A stretch of 64,000 nucleotides of DNA from Leptodontidium sp. MPI-SDFR-AT-0119 (Eukaryota; Ascomycota; Leotiomycetes; Helotiales; Leptodontidiaceae), in contig JAHLEZ010000010.1 in the NCBI GenBank assembly GCA_020726505.1, positions 992,001 through 1,056,000 on the forward strand. The letters are read 5' to 3'. Shown piece by piece: positions 45,005 through 56,073 of this stretch. The notes under the pieces are model-generated. The model did not search any database and had not been told where the DNA came from. It saw nothing but the letters and a program-made list of their open reading frames with translations. The first letter of the stretch is position 1, and each line of letters begins with the position of its first letter. Position numbers and translations under genes: made by a program.

Positions 45005-46337
45005 GACTGCAGTTCCCTATCGCTGTCAGTACGCTGATGTTGGTGTTAGGGAGGTGATGTTTTACAGCCTAGGTGCTGCAGAACGCGCTCGATCTCTCCG
45101 TGTCTCTGCCTGTGCAAGTCACCTCGTCAGTTGTCCGCTCAATTGTCCGCTCGCAGTCTCCTGAGTGAAGGAGCTTCTGCTACCCGTTATGTTCTTCACA
45201 AAGAAGTACAGCGGATCGTGCACTGCAACAATTTTCAAAGTTGTTGTTTGCGGAGAGTGAACTTGTGCCTCGAGGTTGCGGTGTTCTTAAACAAAACAAA
45301 CCCGCTCGATTGTCGCTTTGTTGCTGCAACCGAGCGCCGACATAGGCAAGGCTACGGCTAGTCATGCCTTTTTTGAAACTCCATGCAGCAAAAAGTGAAT
45401 GACAGCTCCACCCATTCTCCAAAATCGCATTATTGAGCGTTGCGGAGATTTGCTTTTCTTGTGGCGGTTCCGTGGCTGGAAACCCAAACACTTATCCTTG
45501 AACCAACATTCTCTGTTGCCTTCTGCTGTTTTCTTTGGCTACACTTTGGAGTCATTGTTGGAGAGCATAACAATGTGGATTTCGAAATTGCCTGAGAGCT
45601 CATCGAATCAACGCTGTGCTGTCTGCTGACCGCTTTCTTTCTATTCACTTCAATGCTTTTTCTTCTTCGGCATGCTATCTTGTACAACCTGATATTGTCC
45701 TCTCTTGACACAGAAGTTACCGTTCGTCTAAAGATACCCAGAAGGCCATGCGGTCCATGCCCACCCAACGGCAAAGGACATATGCTGCGTCACCTCAAGA
45801 TTGCATAGCCCAATCGGGAGCAATGCTTGGCTCGCTTAGGTCGCCATGTTTTTATCGCATGGCATATGCAAGGAGCCGGCTCTGTTATGAACCGGTGGTC
45901 TGGATCTAAAAAGAAAGATATGTGAAGTTTAAAATAACTTTTATCCTTGGATCTAACCCGTTCCCGCGAGTGCTGCTCGGAAGACGCGGTTATTCATATT
46001 ACTATTTTTCTGGTGGAGGGGAGTTGCATGCAACTGCACACTTCTGCAAGCTTTTTTTCTCGGCTTTGTATCTGAGAGAGCGCAGGGTGGTGGAAAGACT
46101 CTATGGAGACGGCACAATCACCAACAAAACCTGATTGGTATGACTGTCCGTTGGAAAAGTGGTGCGCTGGAGCTACCTATGATTTCAATGTCTCAAGAAA
46201 TTTCCACAATACTCACATATTTGACTTTCTTCAATTCCCCTCGAAAGTCAATGGCTTATTCCTAAAGCAGAGGAGTCGGGCGAACAACTACAAATAGCAA
46301 CCACCCAACTTCCAACGTCAAACACAAATACAACATA
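45005..46337. other. gene-free interval
   Basis: Upstream of the mpaB-type gene and of the tandem pair. Only short overlapping ORFs, no motif. Confidence 0.45.
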
Positions 46338-47219
46338 ATGGCACTATAGCCCAAGGAGACGAAGACTCGACGCGACTCAAGTTCCAGACCGTTAAGCAAA
46401 TCTGATACGCATCCTGAGGAGAAGAAAGAACGGGAAGTGTTACAACAAGATTAAAAATCTAAGCAAGTCACCCAGCACATCACACATGGCTCACGTTCAA
46501 AACCCGCTCCCAAATCCAAGAAACCCGCCGAATCGAAGTTTCAGTGTGCGCTATTCCGAGATCGCTCGGAAGCAGCAACCATTACACCTACAGATAAAGG
46601 AGAGGAAGAAGTAGATCATCATTCGAAGTATTCCCACGATAAACGTCCGTCTGACTCAAGGACCGAATATCGACAAGCATATCGCTTTGGCACTCCTGCA
46701 GAGTCAAGGCCCAGAGACCCAGAAATGTCACCCACCAAAATCGCAGATTCGATCCGGGAGTCAGCATCTGGTATCCATCAAGACGACGACAAAATATCCA
46801 CATTCAAAACCACTTATACCAATGACCATGACAAAACGATGGCTTTAAGACAGCTAGCCATCGATAAACTATCCGAAAACCAGCAGAAGGAGCAAGATGA
46901 CTGGGCACAACAGAAACTGATCGAGTTCGGAGCCTGCCCTGCCGGTTTTGGATGGAGAAAGTATACTGTGCAACCAGGATATTCTCAGTTTAATGGCTAT
47001 CGTTGTTTTGGTGGTGCCAGCACACATTTGGTGGCCCACCAACTCTTGGCTGAGGGTCGACCTGGGCTGTATATTATTTGGACTGGTACATACTTTTGGA
47101 CGAGTCCTTATTGTATCGAGATGAGGAATGGGGCCGTGTTCATTGATAGTAGAAGCAGCTATGGCACGCGCTCCTGTGTGATGAGACTGCTGTTTGGTTT
47201 CTTTATTCAAGTTCTATGA
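46338..47219 (+). pseudogene. first copy of a tandem unknown family, 5' part broken by two stops
   Basis: Aligns by eye with the gene starting at 47459. The matching start is ATGGCACTATAG at 46338 (the neighbour has ATGGCACCGCAC), so a TAG falls at codon 4 and a TAA at 46452-46454 in the same frame. After that the frame is open to the stop at 47217-47219, with the shared N-terminal piece (ALFRDRSEA) and the full C-terminal module: DHDKTMALRQLAIDKLSE, KEQDDWAQQKL, ACPAGFGWRKYTVQPGY, NGYRCFGG, HLVAHQLLAEG. The part from the ATG at 46725 could still give a 164-aa protein holding the whole module. So this is either a pseudogene or a shortened gene. Confidence 0.65.
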
Positions 47220-47458
47220 GTTGAGTGGAGTAATACAACTGCTTTCACAGGCCTACCTGACTGTTCCTGATGTGTTAAATACTTCAAGTGAATGAAAATT
47301 TTGACTAGTAGGTTTACCAATACTACCTATAAAACGGATATTCTTTCCAGGTTGGGATTTCCACCTAACCATCGCAAAACATCACCTTGTCAGTATTTCC
47401 CTCCTCAACTCCACACCACAACAGAAATCTACATACATAGGCAGCAAATCTCACGAAA

Positions 47459-48529
47459 ATGGCACCGCACCCAAAGAAATCTTCGAAGAGCCCAAGCTCG
47501 AGCTCGAAGCCAGTGAAAAAGCCGGCCAGCAGCGTGGGTTCCATGCTCAACAGCGTCTTCTTTAAAGACAGCTCAGAGGCACCAAAATCTAAGCCCTCCA
47601 AAACTTCTGAGGTTAAAGATCATCCGAAGAAGGATTCTAGTTCTAAGTACGTCTCGAAAAGTACGAAACCATCAAGCTCGAAGCCGCCCAAAACAACTAG
47701 TACTCGGAAAGATCCGGTGCTGGAGAGTGCGTTTTTCAGAGACGAGTCCCGAGTTGTAAAACCTCTGCCTTCAGAGCGAGTAAAACACTCGAAGCCACCC
47801 TCACAACCAGCAAAAGATCCAACGCCACCTCCGTATCCGCATCCGCCCACAGGCTGGCAGCCTTCGGAGACTCCCACGCCTGTACCTTCAGAGCCAGCCA
47901 GCTTTTCAAAGCCACCTCCTCCACAACCGCCCCAAGACTGGGAGCCTCCAAAAACGGTCAAACCTAAGCAGAAAAGTACCCACATAACCGACCATGACAA
48001 GGAGATGGCAAAAAAACAACTGAAGATCGAAAAACTTTCAGCCAGGGAGATGAAAGAACAGGAAGTTTGGGCACAAGAGAAGCTGGTCAAGTCTGGCTCT
48101 TGTCCTCAGGGTTGGGGTTGGGAAAGATACACTGCACCAGCGGGCTACGAAAAATACAACGGATACCGATGTGGGGGATCCCCACCGGAGTTGAACTTGA
48201 GCCATGTTCACATGATCACCGACGAGCTCCTTGCAGAAGGGAAATGTGGGTATTACCAGTTATCTCACGAAACAAACTGGTGGACGGGTCCTCACTACCC
48301 CAGCAACTCACCTGGCACAGTTGTTCAACTACAGAATGGTTTACAGGCCATCAATTCTGGACCTGGAATACAGCAGATGACTACTAGCCAGCCAAGTCCA
48401 AATCAAGTACAAATGTCCATAAATAACTCCTCGGGAACGGCGGTGCCAAACAGTTCACAAATGATGACACCAGAGCAGTTTTCTGCGTTGTTTGAATCTA
48501 TATTCAGCCAGTTCCCACCCAATAAATGA
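47459..48529 (+). CDS. unrecognised protein with Lys/Pro-rich N-terminus and Cys/Trp C-terminal module, 356 aa
   Basis: Single exon with ATG in good context (GAAAATGGC). Residues 1-170 are disordered, rich in Lys, Ser and Pro, with two copies of a short motif (SVFFKDSSE and SAFFRDESR) and PPPQPPQDW. Residues about 175-265 form a compact module shared with the upstream copy: ITDHDKEMAKKQLKIEKLS, KEQEVWAQEKLV, SCPQGWGWERYTAPAGYEKY, NGYRCGGSPPE, ITDELLAEGKCGYY. Conserved Cys, Trp, Gly and Tyr suggest a small fold. The C-terminus is Gln/Ser-rich (QQMTTSQPSPNQVQ, QMMTPEQFSALFESIF). No signal peptide or membrane segment. No known domain recognised; likely a lineage-restricted family. A 54-codon ORF starting at the stop (48529) repeats the tail style (QQMTQEQYSSLYGSQ) and may be debris of a third copy. 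Confidence 0.7.
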   Translation: MAPHPKKSSKSPSSSSKPVKKPASSVGSMLNSVFFKDSSEAPKSKPSKTSEVKDHPKKDSSSKYVSKSTKPSSSKPPKTTSTRKDPVLESAFFRDESRVVKPLPSERVKHSKPPSQPAKDPTPPPYPHPPTGWQPSETPTPVPSEPASFSKPPPPQPPQDWEPPKTVKPKQKSTHITDHDKEMAKKQLKIEKLSAREMKEQEVWAQEKLVKSGSCPQGWGWERYTAPAGYEKYNGYRCGGSPPELNLSHVHMITDELLAEGKCGYYQLSHETNWWTGPHYPSNSPGTVVQLQNGLQAINSGPGIQQMTTSQPSPNQVQMSINNSSGTAVPNSSQMMTPEQFSALFESIFSQFPPNK

Positions 48530-51023
48530 TGGCACAGCAATACACCTTCTTTTATTTACCCCAAACGATTCAGCAGATGACACAGGAGCAATACTCTTCA
48601 TTGTATGGATCTCAGATTCAAACAGCTCAGGTCGAAGAACCCATACAACAACTCGATATGCACCACTGTTTTCACCAGTACAGGTGCCTCTAGTGCCTTC
48701 TGTACGATTGCCAATGGCATCCACCAACCTGTAACTCATATCTCGTGGGAGAACCCGGAGGATTCATGATTCACTAGTTCAGACCACCAATCATGTATGA
48801 AAGTATGCCCTGCTGGTCAACGGCAAAACTGTGTCATAGCCAATGAAGTTTTCAAACCTAACTCTGGACGACCAATTGTGTCTGTCCTTCGCTGTCCTCA
48901 TTTTGAACAGGGTGAGTCCCTTCGAAGCAATCATAAATGAGATCCTAACAGAGACTGAAGAGTCTCCTCGAACGCGGTCCCTTGACCCTTTAAGCAATGA
49001 GTTGCACCGCCAAGTAAGACCTTTCGAGATCACGCCTCCCTCCTTGAATTCAAGTAGGCTCGATTATATTCCAAACGTGAACCTTCCCAGCTTTCTCATG
49101 CAGCATCCTGCTCCAATGCACAATCAGATTTCGAGGCATGACTACTGCCTCTGGTGCAATGTTGCCAGCCTCCAGCAACGTTTTCGCAGTCACGAAACAT
49201 ACCAAAATGAAATAGGAAATGGCAGGTCATCGAACCATGCGTTAAGTTTTGGTTTTGTCTTGCACGTACAGCAAATCATCTTTAAATTCTTCTCGCCCAG
49301 AAAGTAAACATTCACAGGCGAGGTGCTTAGGCCTGTACTGTAGCGTCTGAATTAGCGAGATTTCCCCCTGAGTGAAATCCAACGCGTCCCACCAGTTCTG
49401 TCGCGCCTCGTCTCTATCATGTTCACGCCAGACTACCAACACAACTGCTACAAGAAGCAAGTCGCTGATAATCTATTGAAACCCTTCCACGAGACCCTCT
49501 TCGAATTTGTTCGAATCGGCGACATAACAATCCGATCTATGACGCTGCTAAACTTCAATTTCTTTTGCAACAAGATATCAAGACATTGAGCAGACCTTCA
49601 ACTCGAGCCCTTTCCTTACAGAATGACGGGCGAAAACGAATCGAATGACAATATAAAGTCATTAAATGTTCTACAACGGAACTCTTCCAGCCAAATGAGG
49701 CTCGAGAGTATGGGGTTATTGCAGAGGTTGAATACATTGTGCCGGTTCTCAGCCGCAGAACAGAATACACTGGAGAGGCCAACCAAATCGTCTGCAGGAA
49801 CATACACGGTGTATATGGACCATTTGGCAGACTGATATCGAAAGTGAGGGCCTCTACTAGTCAGATGGGCTATTCCTCGGCGAAGCTCTGTCAAAATCCC
49901 AGGACATCTGAGGCGGCTATTCCCTTGATGGCACACGAGTACCCCGTTCAGCCTTTCTTCTCTCCCCGCCATGATATTCTGGCACCTCGCAATACAGGTT
50001 TCCAGTTATATCTTGTTTTGCATTTGTTGATGAACGACTGCTTCATGGAGTGGTACCATTTGCAGTTGACAGCAAGTCACAAGCCCAAGCCTGACTTTCG
50101 GCTCTCGTTCAGGATCTCTTCTTACATGTCCATACGCAAAGCCAAGCTACATTTTGATGAGATGGGGGACGAGGCTGACGCTCAAGCTGAGTGTGATAAG
50201 CTGATCTTCCCAGAAGTCTGTCAAATTTGGGTCGCCTTCTTTCAGTATCGGCTGAAGCACCATGCACTCTTTTGAGTCATCAAATTGCCAAGGAATGCCG
50301 TATTCCGTAGTCGCAAGCGAAGTTGTATTCATGATCAATAGATAGCGATGCGCTATTTCAGTGTCTGCTGAGGACATCTACTCGTTTTGTTGAACTTTGC
50401 GGCTTTCCTGGTGTCTGTATTCTGTTGTCAAGGCTATCTATATCGTTCATCCATTTCTTTCACATCGAGCCCATCTCCGGGCCACGAGTTGCTAATGGGC
50501 CGCCAATGAATCCTAGCTATATCAGCGCACAACTGAGAGCCGCAAACCACTCTTCAAATTTGTCAATTGATACACATATTTCCCTCTTTTACTCCCATCC
50601 CGCTGCCAAAAGCACGTCTTATCACACCAATTGTGACGAACCTGCAGAGGGCCTGTCGAGGGTGTAGCCTTACCAAGGTACGAAGAGACGGTGTAACCTT
50701 TGGCATTCAGCTCCTCTTCTTCAACAGCCTCTTGGCAAGCAAGCAACTGCCTTCAAGATGACCTCTACTATGGGGCTTACCAATGGCATGTTTCCCCGCA
50801 GCAGTGCGCAGCGGGAAAGCGGTGATGCCCCTGCTTTGTTGGTGATGCAGCTTTCATTAAAGTCGGTACGCTGGTTGCCAGATTGGGCAGCTCGCCGACA
50901 GGGGTCTGTAAGCTATGTTACCCAAGCTTTGATATGTAAAGGATTGACTTTCCTCCATGTCTGAGCTGTTTTTGAGCATTCAACTGTCTGCTCTTGGCAA
51001 TTGGGTTATACTATCTTGTAAGG
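48530..51023. other. interval with degenerate open frames but no sound gene
   Basis: Follows the tandem pair. It holds a short tail-like ORF (48529-48693), an open frame near 48780-48920 (VCPAGQRQNCVIANE...GRPIVSVLRC, ending at a possible donor), and the larger degenerate ORF at 49.4-50.3 kb listed separately. Confidence 0.4.
49510..50275 (+). pseudogene. degenerate ORF of unknown family
   Basis: One frame reads on from about 49530 (YDAAKLQFLLQQDIKTLS, RALSLQNDGRKRIE), is cut by a TGA near 49646, then continues (YKVIKCSTTELFQ, EYGVIAEVEYIVPVLSRRTE, GEANQIVCRNIHGVYGPFG) to a stop at 50273-50275. The frame looks coding by amino-acid texture, but I recognise no family. A short intron around the TGA cannot be excluded. 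Confidence 0.35.
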
Positions 51024-52098
51024 ATGGCATTCTTCAGCAAATTCGTCTCTCTGCTCGTCCTGGGCTTATTGAGCACACTAGCGGTCTCACCCCCACCTCC
51101 AGGACCTTTGCTTCGTAACATCTTCACTTTCCCACCCAATCACTTCATTGAGAATATTGCAGTTCGCTCAAATAGTAAATTGCTTCTCACTTCTTTGAGT
51201 GTCAATACGCTCTTCAGTGTCGATCCCACGGTTGCCACACCAAACGCTACAGTCGTTCACACATTTCCAGCCGGTCATGGTCTTATGGGCATAACAGAGT
51301 AAATTCTCCCTTACATCTCTATTCAGCCTCTCATGAACAGAAACAAGTTGACCAAACGTTCTTAGACTCTCCCCAGATATCTTCGTCGTCGTCTCCGGCA
51401 TCTGGGATTTAGCTCTGACAAGAGCCACTCTCGGCACGCTCACAGTCTGGACCGTAAACCTCTGCTCCTCAACCCCAGTCGTCAAGAACATAACCACAAT
51501 AGCGACATCCGTACAACTAAACGGTCTCGCTCCAGTCCCGGGCTCAAACAATCTCATCTTAGCAGCAGACTCCGATGCAGGTGCCGTATACCGCATCAAC
51601 ATCGCCACAGGCGCCTACTCAATCGTCTTCTCGGACCCTCTCTTCGCACCCGTAGACCGCACTATCCCAGGCCAACACCTAGGTATAAATGGAATCCGCA
51701 CCAAGGGACTCTACCTCTACTTCGCCAGCTCCGCACAACAGCACTTCGGCCGTGTACCCATCAACGTCCTCGGGCAGAAAACAGGTCCCGTGCAGATCGT
51801 CTCGAACAACACCATCGTCGGCGGTGCGTTCGGGAGCCAATACGACGATTTCGATCTCGATGCGGGGAATAACGCGTGGGTTGCTACGCATCCGAATCAT
51901 GTTGTGAAGGTCACGCCTGGAGGCCAGCAGACGGTTATCGAGGATACGGAGTTGCTTTTGAATCCTACGAGTGCGCACTTTGGGAGGGGGAGTTTGAGGG
52001 AGAGGAGGACGCTTTATGTTACTAATGGGGGGTGGTTCACGGAGGATTTCACGCTGATCAATGAGGGTGTTGTGGCGCTTGATACTACGCAGGTTTGA
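51024..52098 (+). CDS. secreted SMP-30/gluconolactonase-like beta-propeller protein
   Basis: Exons 51024-51298 and 51366-52098, 335 aa; the junction rebuilds GITELSPDIFVVVSG. An N-terminal signal peptide (MAFFSKFVSLLVLGLLSTLAVS) is followed by PPPPGPLLRNIFTFP and ENIAVRSNSKLLLTSLS, typical of fungal six-bladed propellers annotated SMP-30-like. Later blades: LNGLAPVPGSNNLILAADSD, GAVYRINIATGAYSIVF, GINGIRTKGLYLYFASS, DDFDLDAGNNAWVATHP and RTLYVTNGG. The family includes lactonase-like enzymes and fungal proteins acting as hetero-Diels-Alderases in secondary metabolism; with no cluster nearby, the role is unknown. The coding strand switches from C-rich to G-rich around 51840. Confidence 0.8.
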
Positions 52099-52694
52099 GC
52101 TGGGATGAGTCGTTGTAATGATTGGGTTGAGATGAGTGAATTGATTGGGTGTGTGGTGTATTATGAGAGGGAACGCTCTTTATTAATACTATCAAACACA
52201 ACAAAGCTACTTTACTTGACTCCGTCTGCAACAGCCCCAGTGGGCTATTTTCAAACTCTTGAGCAATGAACACAAAAGCACTATAGTACATACCCAGACT
52301 GCCCACCAACTTCTTCCCAATAAATCAGCCCTCAGAACCAAGAAATATTATTGTAAGCATGTAGGTATGCCAAAATCTCATTCTCGTGTATATATAGATA
52401 TGCTAAGTAAATAAATACAGCAGACCTAAACTACTTAACTAAGCCGAAAACGCCATCATCTGCAAGCATCCATTCCACAAGGGAAGAATATGCAAATACC
52501 AAGGAAGGGGTATATAAGTGTAGTGAGAGACACAGAAGGGTATCATTATATGTTCATCAGTCGTAAGCAGTCCAATCCGCCTTCCAATCCAGCCAGTCCA
52601 AATCTTCCCAAATCAACCAAGCAAAATCCAAACCTCAACCCTCTACCCAGCAAAAAAGAAAAACACCACTCGCCTCTTCCCACAAGTGTCAGTC
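52099..52694. other. gene-free interval between convergent genes
   Basis: 3' flanks of the propeller and phosphatase-like genes. A C/A-rich ORF on the + strand (52490-52897) is compositional and overlaps the real minus-strand gene. Confidence 0.45.
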
Positions 52695-54838
52695 TCACAC
52701 CTGATCAACAGCCCTCACCGGATCAACAAAAGGATTCTCCCTCTCCAACTCCCTACTCCTCCTCCCATAATCCGTGCCACTCACAACCCTCCCCGTCCCA
52801 ATCCCACTCTCAATCTCCTTATCCAAACTCCCCTTCACCTTCCCATCCCCATTCGGACTCTCCCCCAACTCCCAGCTCCCAACCCTCTCATGCCTAACAA
52901 TCGTCGCCCCCGCACCGCCCTTAAACGCTAGATCCGTATCGGAGCCCAAGCGATCCGCTCCTTTGAACCCACCTCCATTCCCACCCCCACTCCCGCCCCG
53001 TTTAAGCACACTGATATCGCCCAGGTCACGATGCGATACATTCCCACTCCCCTTCCCCCTCTTACGATGCTCAACCCTAAACCCAGCAAGCAGTAACCCC
53101 GCAACCAAGAACACAAACGCAGCAACCGCAACCGTCGCACCAATCACCCCTCCAATCGTAGGACTCACCCCCTTTCCCTCCCCCCCACTGCCTTGGACAT
53201 ACGGACCCCCATTCTCAACATCCGTGTTTGTACTATTACCCGACGCACTATCCTCAAACGCGTTGCAGAAAAACGTCTGCGTCCCGCACGTCCGGCACCA
53301 GTCTAGTATATCAGTGAGTGCGAAGGCGCCCATTGCGCGCAGGAATTCCGGCCAGGGGATCACGGTCTCGGCGTTCCCGCGGCCGAAGAGGGAGTAGGCT
53401 CTTGTTTCGGCGTCGGCTTCTGAGCCGTTGCGGAAGAGGAAGCGGATTGAGAGTTGGTCTGGGGAGGGCATTGTCGTAGCTCCTCCAGCGGAGGAGGAGG
53501 ATTGGGAGGTGGAGAAGAGCTCGAATGTCATTGTGGACCCATGGTCGGGGAGAGTGTTGAATTGTGGTGCCGAAGGACCTGTGGCGAGGTTCGAGAGCGC
53601 GAAGAAAGAGAGGAAGGGCTCGTAGGAGCCGAAGAGGAGGGACAGTTTTGAGGCTGTGCCTGAAGAGGCGATGTTGTTGTTTAGTTTCTGCAGGACTTTT
53701 GCGGCGAGTGTGCGGCCCCCGATGGCGTTGATTAGGTCTGTGCCGTTGGGCGTGTTGAATGTCCATTGTTGTTCTGAGGCAAGGTTGCGTAGGATGGCGA
53801 GGTCGTCGGTCGTGAATGTTTGAGAGGTGTGGATGCTGCTGTTGTGGTTGTATTGGTAGAGTGCCCCCTCGTAGACTTCAAGTGCGTTGGCGTAGTTGAG
53901 CGTGCTGGAGTCGCGGTCGGGGAAGACGGTGCTGGAGAGCGATGAGTAGTAGGCTTGGGTGTCTTGGATTTTGGATACGTAGGCTGGTGTGTTGACGGAT
54001 TTTAGCTGCGAGTTCGAGTATTGTTTACAATCGCTCTGTCCGGCAATCCTAGGAGGCGAGTTAGCGAGTGTTGTGTCAGAGATTCCTCGCTTGAGCTGGA
54101 ATGTGACGGAGACCGGGTCTGGGATAGCTTACCAGATATGATTGAAGTCCAAATCGCTCAGAGTTGCGATTGTGGGGTATTGATATCCACTCAACGGGTA
54201 TCTGATCTTGTTAGTTCGGCAGTCCTGGCCCTCCAGAAAGCTCAGGACTCGGTAAAGAAAGGGGGCGAGTAGTTCATCTCGGCTCAAACCGTACAATGAA
54301 CTCCTTCAATGTGCCAAAATAACTTGCACAGTAAGAAACATAAACCTTCCCCAGCGCACAGGCATTCGCTGAAATCGCATTCCTGACACCAGAATAAAAG
54401 AACTACTTACTCATACCTCCCCCCATCCCCAGACAAAGTCTCCTCATCCGAAGTAATAGCATCAAACGGCGGATAAAGGCCCTGCATGAACGCGACCGCA
54501 CTCGCCGCCACATGCGGCGTGTCCATAGTCGAAGCATCCAACTGCCCATTATCCAAGTCATGCACGCTGATGCCGTTGATGGGGATGGTTTCCTGCGAGA
54601 TGTTCATGGACGTGATGTAGCGATTGCGGATGCCGGTTCCAGCATTGAAGAGCTGTTGCGCGCCGAGCGGGGTGAGGTCGATGCTACGGAATGGGGAGTG
54701 GAAATCGGGGGTCTTTTCGCCATGGTAGGTGTAGGTTACTGCGGCCCAGGTGATTTGGTTTGTGCTTTGGGAGAGGGTCGGGGTTGTGAGGAGGAGGAGG
54801 AGGAGAGGGAGGATGTGGGCAGTGAGGTGGGGGGTCAT
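52695..54838 (-). CDS. membrane-anchored histidine-acid-phosphatase-like protein with degenerate RHG motif
   Basis: Exons 54838-54411, 54201-54133 and 54048-52695, 616 aa. Signal peptide (HILPLLLLLLTTPTLS), then a histidine-phosphatase clade-2 layout: the N-terminal catalytic motif RHGxRxP appears as TYHGEKTP (His39 kept, Arg replaced by Tyr38), followed by DLTPLGAQQLFNAGTGIRNRY. The central region has many Asn glycosylation sites. The late His motif (usually HD) may be PDHGSTMTFEL. Pairs of Cys follow (WCRTCGTQTFFC). A single membrane helix (GGVIGATVAVAAFVFLVAGLLLAG) precedes a Gly-rich cytoplasmic tail of about 110 residues. Known relatives are secreted phytases/acid phosphatases; here the Arg loss suggests reduced or altered catalysis and a surface role. 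Confidence 0.75.
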
Positions 54839-56073
54839 GGTTGAGATTGATGGAGGGGTAAAAATATGTACTGGTGAGATGGAGAGGAGAGTCTGGTCAA
54901 TCAGTCAGTCGCTGATTACAGCGATACGACTGTAGATAGCAACAGAAGTGAAGCTGGCGAAGAGGAGAGCCAACGTCGAGATGAGAGAGAGGGGAGGGGG
55001 GGAGAGGGGAGAACAGAGAAAAAAAAAAGGGAAGAAAAAGTATGGGAAGGCTTTAAGCTATGAGCTATGAGCTATGAGCAGAGAGGCTTGGGATAGCTGG
55101 CAAGGCTTTCACGTACTTCGATTCATCCAGCTGCAGCATAGTAAGGTCTAATAGGTAGGGGAGGGGAAGTAGTAAGCAGCACACCCACGATGCAAAACAG
55201 CTCTATCGTCCTATCCCAAGCCACGCCCTACAACCCCTCCATCATCCATCCAATCCCATTCAGCTCACCTACCACTTTCTAGATCCTCTCTGCTCTGGGA
55301 AGGGAAAGTTAAGTGCTTGCATACATACGTGCATGCATATCTGCATGTTCCCACGAACCCTAGCACGTACTGTCCTGTAGCTCTTTGCACCCTTGGCAAG
55401 ATCGAATCACGCGACGGATAAGAGAGAGGTATTGCCTATCCTAATTGGTGGGTAGAGCCGTAGATGGCTGCCAGGCTGCTGTGCCGTTGGACGAGGAGGT
55501 TTCTGGGTGGTTGGGAGCTCGAAAAGGATGCTTGCCAAGGGGACTTTCATCCCACTATGACACTTATCGCCCGTATCTTATCGACTATCGATTGCGCCAG
55601 TGCAGGGGTGAAAGAAGCGTAATATCATTGACCCCGCATGGAGTTGGCTGTGATGTGGGTTTTGAGGGGAATCAGTTGATGGGGATTGGAAATGAGATGT
55701 GAATAGCTTCATTAAAGAAGAAACTTATATCTCTGTCAATAACATGTGAAGAACAAGGAATTTTCTCTTCGATAAAGAGTGCAAATCCATGCTCCGAATC
55801 GCAGTTCATGCCCAACAACCCACAACCGTCAGCTTATCCGGCTCCATGCAAATGCAGCCGAGGTCATGGAGGTCTGGTGAGACTTTCATAATTCCGGTGG
55901 CTGGAAGAAGCAGTGTACCTTGCCCAACACCAACAGTCGCACAGTCCAAAGAAGATGATTGATTGATGATGACCATATGTACAATGTTTGTCAATTTGTT
56001 TGTATTTTTTGATATCAAAGGCTAATAATCATGTACAAGGTTCATTTCCATTCCGTTTCATTACCACCCCAAC
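54839..56073. other. gene-free interval
   Basis: Upstream region of the phosphatase-like gene; contains purine-rich stretches (about 54960-55035) and three copies of the heptamer AGCTATG at 55056-55076. No gene is seen. Confidence 0.5.
55056..55076. repeat. three tandem AGCTATG heptamers
   Basis: Exact three-fold head-to-tail repeat followed by AGC. Short simple repeat, upstream of the phosphatase-like gene. Confidence 0.85.

Noticed and set aside
52490..52897. Plus-strand Pro/Ser-rich ORF
   Set aside because: It is the shadow of the C-terminal tail region of the minus-strand phosphatase-like gene and its 3' flank.
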